The position numbers were made by a program, and so were the translations under genes. A DNA stretch of 64,000 nt from Atopobium sp. oral taxon 416 (GTDB lineage: Bacteria > Actinomycetota > Coriobacteriia > Coriobacteriales > Atopobiaceae), in contig NZ_CP072380.1 in NCBI RefSeq assembly GCF_018128285.1, forward strand, positions 2,914,001 to 2,978,000, written 5' to 3'. Every line of letters starts with the position of its first letter. The stretch's first letter is position 1. Positions 34,909 to 44,093 of the stretch are shown piece by piece. Under the pieces are notes generated by a model. It was not told where the DNA came from. It saw only the letters and a list, made by a program, of their open reading frames with translations, and did no database searches.

Positions 34909-34976
34909 CTTAGGGCCCATTCCTTATCGGAGGTGATATAGCATAGGTAGTAGTTCAGGTGGTGAATAGAGCAGAC

Positions 34977-35664
34977 ATGGGAAAATACTCGCTGCCGGCC
35001 GAGATCAGGGCGATGAGGCCGCAGCACACGATGGTCAAGGCCATCTCCGGCGGCTACTACGTCTACGAGTACGCATGCGAAAAGTGCCCCGACGGGAAGT
35101 GGCGCAACAGGATGGGGCGCTGCGTGGGAAAGATCGACCTTGCGCGTGAGCTCGTCCCCAATGCGGGGTCCCTGCGTAACGAGGAGGTCTCGGCGCTCGA
35201 CTTCGGTAAGTGGGCAGTGGCGCTCGCGAACTCGAAGAAGACGCTCGCCATGCTGCGCTAGCATTTCTCGGCCCGTAACGCCGAGCGCATATATGCCATC
35301 GTCCTCATCCACTTCGTGCAGGGCTTCACCTACATGCGCGATGTGGCGCCACTCTACGAGATGAGTACGCTGCAGCTGCGCTGTGCGTGCCTCAGGCTTA
35401 GCTACGACGCGCTCGAGTGCCTCTTATGGGGACCTGGGGAGGAGGCAGGGGCTCAAGTCCTGTCCTTCGAGCAGGCCCTGATCGACAGGTGCTCGGGGCA
35501 GATCGCCATCGACGGCCACGCCATAGGCACGCGCTTCTGGGAGGGGGACCTCGCCGACAAGGGATACAAGTTCGTAAAGCTCGGCGAGGAGCAGGCCAAC
35601 CTCCTGATGGCCTTAGACGTCAACACCGCCATCCCCTTCATGTCCTGCTTCTACGAGGGGGGGT
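34977..35664 (+). pseudogene. IS1634/IS4-type DDE transposase, truncated
   Basis: The frame starts MGKYSLPAEIRAMRPQHTMV and runs to an in-frame TAG at 35259-35261, then continues in the same frame: RIYAIVLIHFVQGFTYMRDV and RCSGQIAIDGHAIGTRFWEG, where the first catalytic Asp lies, then NTAIPFMSCFYEGG. This is the DDE_Tnp_1 layout of IS1634-like elements. The C-terminal half is lost where the IS110 end begins at about 35665. Confidence 0.7.
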
Positions 35665-35922
35665 GTCTGAGGGACGACATCCACACTACCCTGCTATCGT
35701 GTGGCACATCCCTATCAGCCGTTCTCAGACAGACCACCATCCCTTAGCAGCAACACCCCCCCGGGCCTTCGCAAGAGGCAGGGGTACACGGCTGTCCGGG
35801 GAAGGCTAGCCAGCAGCCCCCTTCAGGACCATCTACAAGGTTAGGGAATCCGCAGGCACTTCATTGTCGAAAACCCCAAAGCTCTAAGAAGTCCCCAGGG
35901 GCTGGCTCTCACTGTAATGGGG
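35665..35922 (-). mobile_element. Second copy of the IS110 left end (non-coding)
   Basis: The reverse complement matches 1461-1720, the structured leader of the IS110 relic at 1.5-3.1 kb, with scattered substitutions that cluster around 35795-35815. Only the non-coding end and none of the transposase is present. Confidence 0.7.
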
Positions 35923-35924
35923 TT

Positions 35925-36770
35925 CGAGATCACGTAGAACAGCTCCAGCTACCCCTGCAGGTCGCCCCTGTCGAACCCCGGATGAGAGCCGAGGAAGCTC
36001 TTCAGCAGGAAGCATGCTCGGTTCAGCGGGCACAACGGGTTGAGGTCATCCGGGCCCTCTTCAAAAGCTTGGGCACTGTAGCTTTCGCTCGACAGCCCCA
36101 GGTCCTCCATGTCGTGGAGAAGCGTCGATCCCCTCTCGATGCGCACACCGAACGTGGCGCGCGTCTTGGCCTTGCTGGTCTTGCCGAAGCCCTCGTGGAG
36201 GTAGATGAAGGTTCCCGAGTCGTCCACCCCGGCTCCTATGCACATCTGGTTGGCCGAAAGCCCCCAAAGCAGCTTCCTGACAGCGTCTTTGGCGGTAAGC
36301 GGCCAGTACGTCTCGTCGATCCAGACCCTGTCCGACAGCATGATGCCCTCCTGGACACCCTCGAGCACGGCGAACAGCTTTCCCATCCAAAAGGTGGCAT
36401 CAGACCTCCTTTCCTCTCTGCTCATTGACGCGAAGCTGTCACAGGAGAATACCTGGAGCAGGAAATCGGAGTACACCGACAGCGTGAGCTTGCGGTCCTC
36501 GAAGATCGTGCCCGTCTGCGGGAAGAACGACTTCTTGCAGGCTGAGCAAAAAATAGCGCTGGACGCCGGTCGCGTCCTTGCCGCGCTTGGACACCTCGGC
36601 GCTGTTGCATCTTAGGCAGGCGCGCCGTTCGCATCGCCGTTGAGGTGGCAATGCCTGAACGAGTACATGCTTCTATGGCTCGCATCCACGAGCGCCTGAG
36701 CTGGTTTCAAGCTCGCTTTCTGCAAGGTCGTCCCAAGGCGTGACCGAAGCGGCGAGCCTTCGCTTCGCGT
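35925..36770 (-). pseudogene. IS1595-family (ISXO2-like) transposase, frameshifted
   Basis: The zinc-ribbon start reads CNSAEVSKRGKDATGVQRYF, changes frame twice between 36530 and 36600, and continues YSDFLLQVFSCDSFASMS, DRVWIDETYWPLTAKDA (first acidic residues) and LLWGLSANQMCIGAGVDDSG. The end is HPGFDRGDLQG, a TAG in place of a Tyr codon, then LELFYV. It is related to the intact element at 53.7 kb but of clearly different, GC-rich origin. Confidence 0.8.
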
Positions 36771-37044
36771 GTTTGCCCTTTGTGGCAGTCTTTGACGGCC
36801 CGGAAGGATAGCAGGGGCCAGGACTACCACATCCGCAAGAACCCCGCTGCCCATCCGGGCTTTCTTGTGGATAGACGAGCAATTCCCATGATTGTAGACC
36901 TGCTCTTATTAATGGGCTGCCCAGATTAGACCTCCAGACTGCAAGGAGGGATTTTATAGGCAAAAACGTGTACCCTGATTTCACTTGACACAGCAGGTCA
37001 GATAGCCTGTTTGCCGCTACGAACTCGAAGGAAGGCGGCGGCGA

Positions 37045-37459
37045 ATGACGAAGGCGAGATGCCCCGTTTGCGGGAGCGCGATGAAGGGGCACGGCAAGAC
37101 GAGGGCCGGGCGGCAGGAGGTGGCAGTGCATGTCGTGCGCCACGACGACGCGCGCCGTCAGCACCGACGCGAGGCTGCTCGCCATGTTCCTGGCCTGGCT
37201 GCTCTCCAAGCAGACCCAGGCGTAGATGGGGATGCCGGCGCGCACCTTCAGGGAGAGGATCTCGGAGTTCTGGAGGGTCTGGCCAATAGCGCCGGTCTGC
37301 GACGAGGTCTACTACGTGGTCCACGTCTACGGGATATGGCTCAAGAGGAGCTGCGTGGTGCTCATCGTCTGCACGCCGGAGCACGTCGTGGGCTGGCACC
37401 TCACCAGGAAGGCAATAGATGCCAGCCTTGAGCTTGCAGATGGGATGGAGTCGGCATAG
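37045..37459 (+). pseudogene. IS1249-type transposase, 3'-truncated
   Basis: MTKARCPVCGSAMKGHGKTR is the N-terminal zinc-binding start of IS1249 transposases. After frame changes near 37120 and 37225 it continues MGMPARTFRERISEFW and YYVVHVYGIWLKRSCVVLIV. The catalytic core beyond about 37460 is missing. Confidence 0.7.
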
Positions 37460-37549
37460 GATAGCCCCAGGGATTCGGGACGGCCTCCTGGCCCCGGGCA
37501 GAATCGGACCTACACCAACACTGATAATTGACCCCTGTCAATATAATGG

Positions 37550-38850
37550 ACAGAGGAATCTCAGATTTTTTATGCGGTCTGCATCACCTTTGGATCGTAT
37601 GCAAGGCCTCTCTCGAGGCGCTCGAAGAACTCCTGCATCACCTCTTCCGGCACGCGATCTCCTATGGACTTATGCGGGCGGAAGCGGTTGTAGTATGACT
37701 CGATTAAACTCGTGTGCCTTGTGCTTGGTCGTGGATGCATCTAAGAGGCGCTTGTGGTAGTACCATTCGTTCTTGAGCGTGGCGAAGAAGGATTTGGCTA
37801 CAGCGTTGTCGTGGCAGCTTCCGGTTCTCCCCACGGAGAGCCTCACGTCGGGTACGGCTGAGCAGGCGGTCAGCTCTGAGCTTATGTACTGGCTGCCTGG
37901 GCTGCTTAGAATATGGCCCCTCCAGCCACGTATCCGCGCGAATATGCCATCTTCAGGGCAAAGACGACAAGGCCTGCCCTCATGTTGTCCTGTATGCTTC
38001 AGCCCACCACCATGTGTGTGCACAGATCGTGTGCGACGGTAAGATATATAAAGCCTGCCGTGGTCTTGAGATAGGTTATATCGCCCACGAGCTTGGCTGT
38101 CGGCACAAGACACGAAAAGCCGCGCCGGGTGAGGGCGGAGCGCTCGGGGGTATCAGGTGCGGGCAGTATCGTCCTCTTCGATGCATTGGATCAGATGCCG
38201 CCTATCCCAGTTTAGCCATGCACCTGCGCACATGGTAGCGGGTCGTGCCTGCGAATTCCGTGTACTGCGGATCTCCTGTGAGCTTGGTCCATACCTTGCA
38301 GGAGCCGAAGCGCCTGTCGCTTTCCTCCCATATCGCGCAGATGGCTTCCTTGATAGGACCCCATAGGTCCTCACCGCCTTTGGCCTTGAGCCATCTGTAG
38401 AAGTGAGCCCTGCTCACCTCCAGTACGCGCTCCATCATCGAGACGCTGTAGGTTGCCCTCTTCTCCAGCATGAGCTAAAACCTGTCCTTCAACAGAGGCT
38501 TCCGGCGAAGAAGGCTGCCTCTTTTTTAGGAACTTATTTTCGCTTTCGAGCTCGTGTATGCGCCTGTTGGCCCTGTCGAGCTGCTTGTGCACCTCGGTCC
38601 TTGCCTGGGTCACCCTTTTGGTCTTTGAGTGCTTGATGATCCAGTCGTTTAAGGTCTTGTCGTTGGCCTCAAGCTTCGCGGCGCATCCTTTGATGCTCTT
38701 CTTCGGGTTGGCCTTACGTGCCTTCCTGTAGTAGTCGATAGCCTCGAGGCAATACTTCTTCAGTGTAGTGTTTGGGTGTTTCCGGCTTCGTGCGGGACTT
38801 TGCCTTCTCTATCTCGCTTGCACTTAGCGACATCTCATCTCTTCAATCTG
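37550..38850 (-). pseudogene. IS3-family element, OrfA and OrfB relics
   Basis: On the minus strand OrfA pieces read YCLEAIDYYRKARKANPKKS and RANRRIHELESENKFLKK (leucine-zipper region). OrfB pieces read MLEKRATYSVSMMERVLEVS, KLVGDITYLKTTAGFIYLTV (first Asp), NAVAKSFFATLKNEWYYHKR (Glu) and YYNRFRPHKSIGDRVPEEVM at the end. There are more than six frame breaks or stops, so it is dead. Confidence 0.8.
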
Positions 38851-38983
38851 TTGGCGGTGCTGAGTGGGTATCTGGACAGAGCATATCTGTTGTTAGTCCC
38901 TGAATCCCACTGTCCATCAAAAGATTACAGCTCAAATGATATCGCGGTTGCAATTGCGCCAACACTCGCGCAAAGTCGACCGT

Positions 38984-39092
38984 GGGAGCGCATACTCCCA
39001 TCGTAGTAGCTTGCGACAGGGCGCTGGCCCATACACCAACCGTCGTCGCAAGGACTGACCTTGAAATGACTTGCCGTGCCCTGCCGCGGGCA
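38984..39092 (+). ncRNA. IS110 left-end bridge-RNA candidate
   Basis: Three possible stems follow one another: GGGAG/CTCCC (38984-38999), a perfect 8-bp CTTGCGAC/GTCGCAAG (39010-39052) closing a 27-base loop, and TGCCC/GGGCA (about 39077-39092). Stem-loops with large internal loops upstream of an IS110 transposase are the layout of bridge RNAs. Only position and fold support this. Confidence 0.42.
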
Positions 39093-39223
39093 TCCCGAAG
39101 GCCCGCCATGATTTCACAGGAGCATGGGCGCTGCCAGCAGGCCGAACAGCCTGCTTCTAGCGCTCCCTTTCAGTGTTGTGTCTGGCCCACCGGCGGGGTG
39201 CCCGGTGAAGACAGGGAGGCTGC

Positions 39224-40425
39224 ATGGAAGGCACGTCTGTCGTTTACGCCGGCATCGACACGCACAAGGAGGCGTACGTGCTGTGTGTGCTGGGCGCGCT
39301 TGGCAGGATCGTCTACGAGGGCGGGTTCGCCGCCGACGGCGCCGGCTACCGATCGCTCGCCCACACCATCAGCGACGCCGGCCGCTGCGCGCTCGTCGGT
39401 ATCGAGGGTACAGCCTTATACGGCGCTGGGATCTGCTCTTACCTGCGTGAGCGCGGCTACACTGTCATGGAGATCCTGCGGCCCAAGTGCGACAAGAGGC
39501 GCAGGGGCTCCAGCAAAAACGACGCCATAGACGCGGAACACGGCAGCGGGGCACGGCACCTGTATCCTAAAGTCGAAGGACGGGTGGTCCGAAGCCGTCA
39601 GGGCACTGCTGGACTTAAAAGAGCTATGCGTGAGGACCTCGACGGCGGCATCCAGCGCTGCGAAGTCCCTGGACAACATCGCGCCGGAGCCCATAAGGTC
39701 GAAGTACGAAAAGATGAGCGTTTTAGCGATGATGAAGTCGCTCGCCAGGAAAAGGTCCGCAACCGGCAGTGCCGTCACGGATGCGCTGCACACTTCGCTC
39801 CATGTTCTCGCGAAGACGTGGATCGACGCCAAGCAACGGGCCGACGAGCTCGAGGCGCTCATATCCGACCTGGTGCGCGACAACGCGCCGGCCCTGCTGG
39901 AGATCGACGGCTGCGGCGCTCGACAACGCCGCGGGCGACAACCCCGAAAGGCTCCGCTCAAAAGCAGTACTCGCCTCGCTTTGCGGCGCCTTGCCGATAG
40001 AGGCGTCGAGCGACAAGATCGTCAGGCGCAGGCTCAACCGGGGAGGTAACAGGCAGGCCAACAGGGCCTTGCACACCATTGCCCTCAACCGGATGAAGTA
40101 CGATGGGCGCACGCAGGAGTATGTCGCGAAGCGGATGGCCGAGGGCACATCGAAGCGCGAGGCAATCAGATGCCTCAAGAGATACATCGCCCGGGAAGTC
40201 TGCTGCGCGCTGATGAACCCGACAGCTAAAACCCACGAGGACGAAAGGTCGCTCAGGGCGAAAAGGGCCGAAGCCGCGATGACGCAGGAAGAGGTCGCCG
40301 CCGCACTCGTCACCGACCACATCCGCATAAGTAAGATCGAGCGCGAGGCCAGCAAGCATTACGAGATTCGCGATAGGTACTCCGCATTCATGAAGAGCAA
40401 GTTAGCGAACCTGAAAATGGCTTGA
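39224..40425 (+). pseudogene. IS110 transposase with XRE-like C-terminal tail, frameshifted
   Basis: The DEDD domain reads VVYAGIDTHKEAYVLCVLGA (Asp11), GIEGTALYGAGICSYLRERG and SSKNDAIDAE. Frame changes occur near 39535 and 39915. The C-terminal domain has LASLCGALPIEASSDKIVRR and REAIRCLKRYIAREVCCALM. A further ~50 residues follow that ordinary IS110 proteins lack: RAEAAMTQEEVAAALVTDHI, RISKIEREASKHYEIRDRYS, which look like a Cro/XRE helix-turn-helix. Two indels keep it from being a single protein. Confidence 0.82.
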
Positions 40426-40558
40426 CACAGCATAGGAGCGTCATTCTCGACACGACCATGCGCATCATCGTTGGAACGCTGCGGCCCACCTCTCCTCCCC
40501 GGCACGAGCCAGAATTTATCTCCTGTCCGAGGGGGAGGAAGGCTACCACTTTTTTAGA

Positions 40559-41311
40559 TCATGCGCATATGACCTGGGTAAGATTTTGCAACTGGGTCAC
40601 TGCCTCAGGATTGGCTTTCCGGTCTGTGATGAGACCTGTCACGCTCTGCCAGTCACAGATTTTGTAGAGGCTGCGCTTAGAGAACTTGGTGTGGTCGGCG
40701 AGGATGTAGCTCTTCTCTGATTGCTTGAGAATCTCGCTGTCGACGAAAGCGTCAGAGAATGAGGGCGTTGAAGGGCCAGAGATGTTGGAGAAGCCGTCCG
40801 TGCCCATGAAGCAGAGATCAGCTTGGATGAGTCGGATTTGCGAGACCGTCCAGCCTCCGCAAAGCGAGAAACTCTGCGGGCGTAGCTCCCCGCCAAACAG
40901 GAAGACCTGGTTGTGGGACGAGATGAGGGCAGAGGCTACGGGGAGCGAGTCGGTGAAGACCTTGAGCCCGGACCTTAGGGCAATCAGCCTAGCGAGTTCG
41001 AGCGTGGTACTTCCGGTACAGACGATCACCGATGAGGACTCAGGTATAAGTTCTATGGCCTTCTGGGCGATGAGAGCCTTGTCCTCAACGTTTTCCTGTT
41101 CGCGCAGTCCAAACGAGAGCTCGATGGCGTTCTGTTTGAGGATCGCCCCCCCATGTCCCCTGATGACAAGGCCCTGACTCTCAAGATGAGCCAAGTCCTT
41201 GCGTATAGTCTCGGAGGTCACGCCCAACTGTTCTGCCAAGGCGCTCACCTGCACCGAGCCGGTGAGCGCGAGCTGTTCCATGATCTTCTGGCGGCGTTCC
41301 TCCATCAGCAT
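40559..41311 (-). CDS. DeoR/GlpR-family transcriptional regulator
   Basis: A ~250-residue sugar-phosphate-responsive repressor. The N-terminal helix-turn-helix reads GSVQVSALAEQLGVTSETIR then GLVIRGHGGA. The effector domain has SSVIVCTGSTTLELARLIA (phosphosugar loop), KVFTDSLPVASAL and DLCFMGTDGFSN. The start is taken at 41311 (MLMEERRQ), though the ATG at 41320 is possible; AGGAG lies just upstream. It is divergent from the PTS operon at 43.5 kb and was probably its regulator before IS relics separated them. Confidence 0.88.
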   Translation of the reverse strand: MLMEERRQKIMEQLALTGSVQVSALAEQLGVTSETIRKDLAHLESQGLVIRGHGGAILKQNAIELSFGLREQENVEDKALIAQKAIELIPESSSVIVCTGSTTLELARLIALRSGLKVFTDSLPVASALISSHNQVFLFGGELRPQSFSLCGGWTVSQIRLIQADLCFMGTDGFSNISGPSTPSFSDAFVDSEILKQSEKSYILADHTKFSKRSLYKICDWQSVTGLITDRKANPEAVTQLQNLTQVICA

Positions 41312-41464
41312 GGTATGCATCACTCCTATTCTTCCTGCACTGTCTACAAACGAAGTTTATTCCCACAAAGCCAACTCTTCAAAGGATATAAATCTGTGTG
41401 TTTCATTAAAAACACAAGCATTATAGGAGTCATCTGCACAATGTATGAACCGATATGTGAGCGC

Positions 41465-42687
41465 TAGGCCCTCCCCAGCAGCGGCACCTGGAGCCCCGAG
41501 CATCTGAGCATCACCATCGCGAAGAGGTTGTCGAGGCTGCGAAAGCTATAGGCCATCCTCACAGTCAGCTTGATCTTGTTGTTGATGGCCTCCACGCGTG
41601 CGTTGGACAGGCCGCTCTCCAAGGTGGCGACTATGGCATCCAGATGCCTTCTGATCTTCTTTTAGAGCTCGATGAACTTAGGGGATCCTCGAGCGCCAGG
41701 CCCTGCCCCTACACTTCCCGATGCCCTCCCTGATCTCGTTAGCGGGCAGCTTCAGGGCAAGTCTCAACCCTTCCTTCAGCAGATATGCCCTGTGGAGCTG
41801 CAGCTGCAAGATCGTGGTGAGCTGAAGCGCCGCCTTCTGCCTTTCGGTCAGGCTCTCTGGGTTCTTGAAGGAGGGGATAGCTTGGGCCCTTCACGGATGC
41901 AGCGGCCTTCCTTTCGGGGGCTGGCCTTCTCCCCCTTCCTGAGGCGGGCGCGCCTCCCCTTCGGTGCTGCCTTTCTCCATGACTGCTTTCGCAGCTCGTC
42001 GAGCAGCTCTGCTGCCCACTGGACGATGTGGAAGGTGTCTGTACAGCGCATGCGCCATCTATTCGGCTATCGCATCGTCCACCCAACGCGCTCCGTCCGC
42101 GCTCACAAGGTCGATGGACTCTCTTCCCTTAACGCTGATCTGCTCGAAGAAGGCGTCGAAGACCTTGCGGCTATGCCCGTCATGTAGCTGTGGCCCTTCT
42201 TGTAGCTTGTCTCGTCCACACCTATCCGCCTGAGGCCTGCCGTCTTTGGCGGCTGCGCCAGATTGAGCCTTGCCAGCACGCGCGAGCATATCGCGCCCAC
42301 CAACCTCCACAAGATGCGCAGAAGCCTTTGACAGGCAGGCTTGCTCATCGACAGCACAAGCCAGCAGCAGCTGTCCTTAAAGGCACGGGTTGCCAGCTAC
42401 CATGGTCTGCCCAGGGCAGCTTCCGCACCGCGGTATCGCATTTTGGGCACCTCACCTTGAATGCATCCGCCTGGATATACACCTTCGTCCCGACGACATC
42501 GGGACATCTCCAGAGCCTGGTTCCCCTGCCTGCATCGTAGCAGGGGGGCCTTCTGCTCGCACTTGCCGCATCTGCAGGAGTGGGGCCTGTAGGGCCTTAT
42601 CGCCTGTGCGCCCTCGTCGAAGGACACATCCTTTACGACGATATTCTCGATGCCGATCATGATCTTGGCTAAGCTTGAAATGCGCAC
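41465..42687 (-). pseudogene. ISL3-family transposase, decayed
   Basis: The minus strand begins near 42687 with a zinc-finger-like start (PHSCRCGKCEQKAPLLRCR), then in other frames LRRIGVDETSYKKGHSYMTG (first DDE Asp), SIDLVSADGARWVDDAIAE and the end SNARVEAINNKIKLTVRMAY, which matches the ISL3 relic ending at 56.77 kb. Multiple stops and frame breaks are present. Confidence 0.8.
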
Positions 42688-42720
42688 GGTGCGCTCCTTT
42701 TGCCGGGTCTTTACTTCACA

Positions 42721-43120
42721 CCTAAAACCTACAGGAGAACGTGCCGTGCCACCTGCGCATTCGCATATTCTTCATTCACACATCGTGTCGAAGAGCCGCA
42801 TTATATTGCCGCTTGCCCCATAAAGCCAACCGATTGCCGATGTCGTCTGGGTTGCCGCCCTTGCCTCCCCATCAAGGACTATCAGAAGAATAGTTTGGAA
42901 TATCACCAGGTAGATTAGCTAATTTTCGCAACAATATCGAGTTTAGATCGGCAGTAGACTACGATATACTTTGAAAAACCAAATAAATCTCTAAAAATAC
43001 CAATAAAAACAAAGTTTATAATTCTGTTCAGTTGGTAAAGCATCAGGAGAAAGGAGACCAGCTATATGAAGTTAAGACCCAAAAGATAGATTCCCAGCAC
43101 AAAAGTTTTTGCAAGTAAGA
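42721..43120 (+). other. AT-rich leader with a stranded ribosome site
   Basis: This 400-bp gap has an AT-rich part (42890-43030) and then AGGAGAAAGGAG seven bases before ATG at 43066, which opens a frame of only seven codons (MKLRPKR) before a stop. It looks like the promoter and start of the first gene of the PTS operon, cut off by the IS110-type relic that follows. No other gene was recognised. Confidence 0.35.
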
Positions 43121-43535
43121 GTTGCACTTTGAGAGCTGAATATCGAATGCTTCCAAAGGCCGGTCCTAGCGATCGGGGTCGTAGGGAGCCTGTCTGCGCA
43201 TGACGGCGAAGATGATATGGCAGAGCTTCCTCGCCACGGCCGTCACGGCCACTCTATGGGGGCTTCCCCTCGCGGCGCTTCTTGTCGTAGAAGGCTTTCC
43301 TTCGTCGACTTCGGCGGGGCCTACCCGGCACCTAGAACCGCAACCTCCTAAAAGAGATCCGAGGTAACGAGATGTGAAGTTCCTCATCCAGCTAATTCGC
43401 AGCCTGCTCTAGATGGGGCAGGATGCCACTTCCCCTTTGCGAGGTCTTGTAGCCTCAGTTTCCATGTCGGCAATACTGCCCGCCAGATGCTGCATTGCAT
43501 TTGAAAGCATTCGATACTCAGCTCTCAAATGCAAC
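43121..43535. repeat. IS110 remnant flanked by ~36-bp inverted repeats
   Basis: The left repeat (43121-43156) and the right one (43497-43535) are near-perfect inverted copies; the right copy is itself an imperfect palindrome with GCATTTGA/TCAAATGC ends. A third copy sits alone at 62775-62820. Between them the minus strand encodes the last residues of an IS110 transposase (KAFYDKKRREGKP, frame change, VAVTAVARKLCHIIFAVM, stop at 43166). It may be a deletion derivative mobilised through its ends. Confidence 0.55.
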
Positions 43536-43556
43536 AACTAAAAGATAGGAGCCTTC
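43455..43556 (+). promoter_or_regulatory. Leader segment shared with the ABC operon at 62.8 kb
   Basis: From about CATGTCGGCA to the ribosome site AAAGATAGGAG the sequence matches the reverse complement of 62757-62850 with few changes. The match ends at the start codons of two unrelated genes. It includes the palindrome described above. It could carry a promoter, an operator or an IS end; which is not known. Confidence 0.5.
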
Positions 43557-44081
43557 GTGACAACCAAGATCGCACTTGCCTGCGATGACGTCGGTTTTGA
43601 GAGAAAGGAAGAAATCCAGCAGTATCTGATCTCTCGGAAGGATGCGGAGATTGTCTACGACCCGGTCAAGACGCCAGAGGACGGTAAGAACACTTTCGCT
43701 CGTCTGGCTGACGAGATGTGCGAGCTGATCCAGAGGGACGTATGCCGCCTGGGCGTCTATATCTGCGGCACGGGAATCGGGTTTACCTGCCAAGCCAACA
43801 AGCATTGGGGCATCCGCGCCGTCATGGTGTCCAATCCTTACACAGCACAGCGTGCTCGCCTCTCCAACAACGCCCAGATAATAGGGATGGGCGCTCGCGT
43901 GCTTGGCTTGCCATACATGGAGCAGGTGCTCGACGCTTGGTACGACGAACCCTTCGACTTTGCTACGGCGCGGGAGGACTCCAAGTTCAACCTGCTGGAG
44001 GCGAAAGCAAGTGACTACCGCAACCTGGCAAAGCCTGACTACGTGGCATGGAACATGGGCTTTGAGCCCGACGAAGCATAG
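43557..44081 (+). CDS. RpiB/LacA-LacB-type sugar-phosphate isomerase
   Basis: A 174-residue aldose-ketose isomerase of the RpiB/LacAB family, which isomerises ribose-5-phosphate, galactose-6-phosphate or similar aldose phosphates. The key motif is GVYICGTGIGFTCQANK with the Cys/Thr active loop, followed by GIRAVMVSNPYTAQRARLSN and AQIIGMGARVLG. The N-terminal DDVGFERKEEIQQYL replaces the usual D(H/N)xxxxLK. The start codon is GTG with TAGGAG five bases upstream. The stop is 12 bases before the PTS IIC gene. The C-terminal 20 residues extend beyond the minimal family. Substrate is not resolved. Confidence 0.85.
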   Translation: MTTKIALACDDVGFERKEEIQQYLISRKDAEIVYDPVKTPEDGKNTFARLADEMCELIQRDVCRLGVYICGTGIGFTCQANKHWGIRAVMVSNPYTAQRARLSNNAQIIGMGARVLGLPYMEQVLDAWYDEPFDFATAREDSKFNLLEAKASDYRNLAKPDYVAWNMGFEPDEA

Positions 44082-44093
44082 GGAGGTACAAGA

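Larger units (their letters stand above)
38880..40460 (+). mobile_element. IS110-group element with structured left end
   Basis: A ~340-bp non-coding left end precedes a frameshifted IS110 transposase, and the right end carries TAGGAGCGTCATT just after the stop, as does the relic at 8.97 kb. Exact ends are not visible because this IS110 subgroup lacks terminal repeats. Confidence 0.7.
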
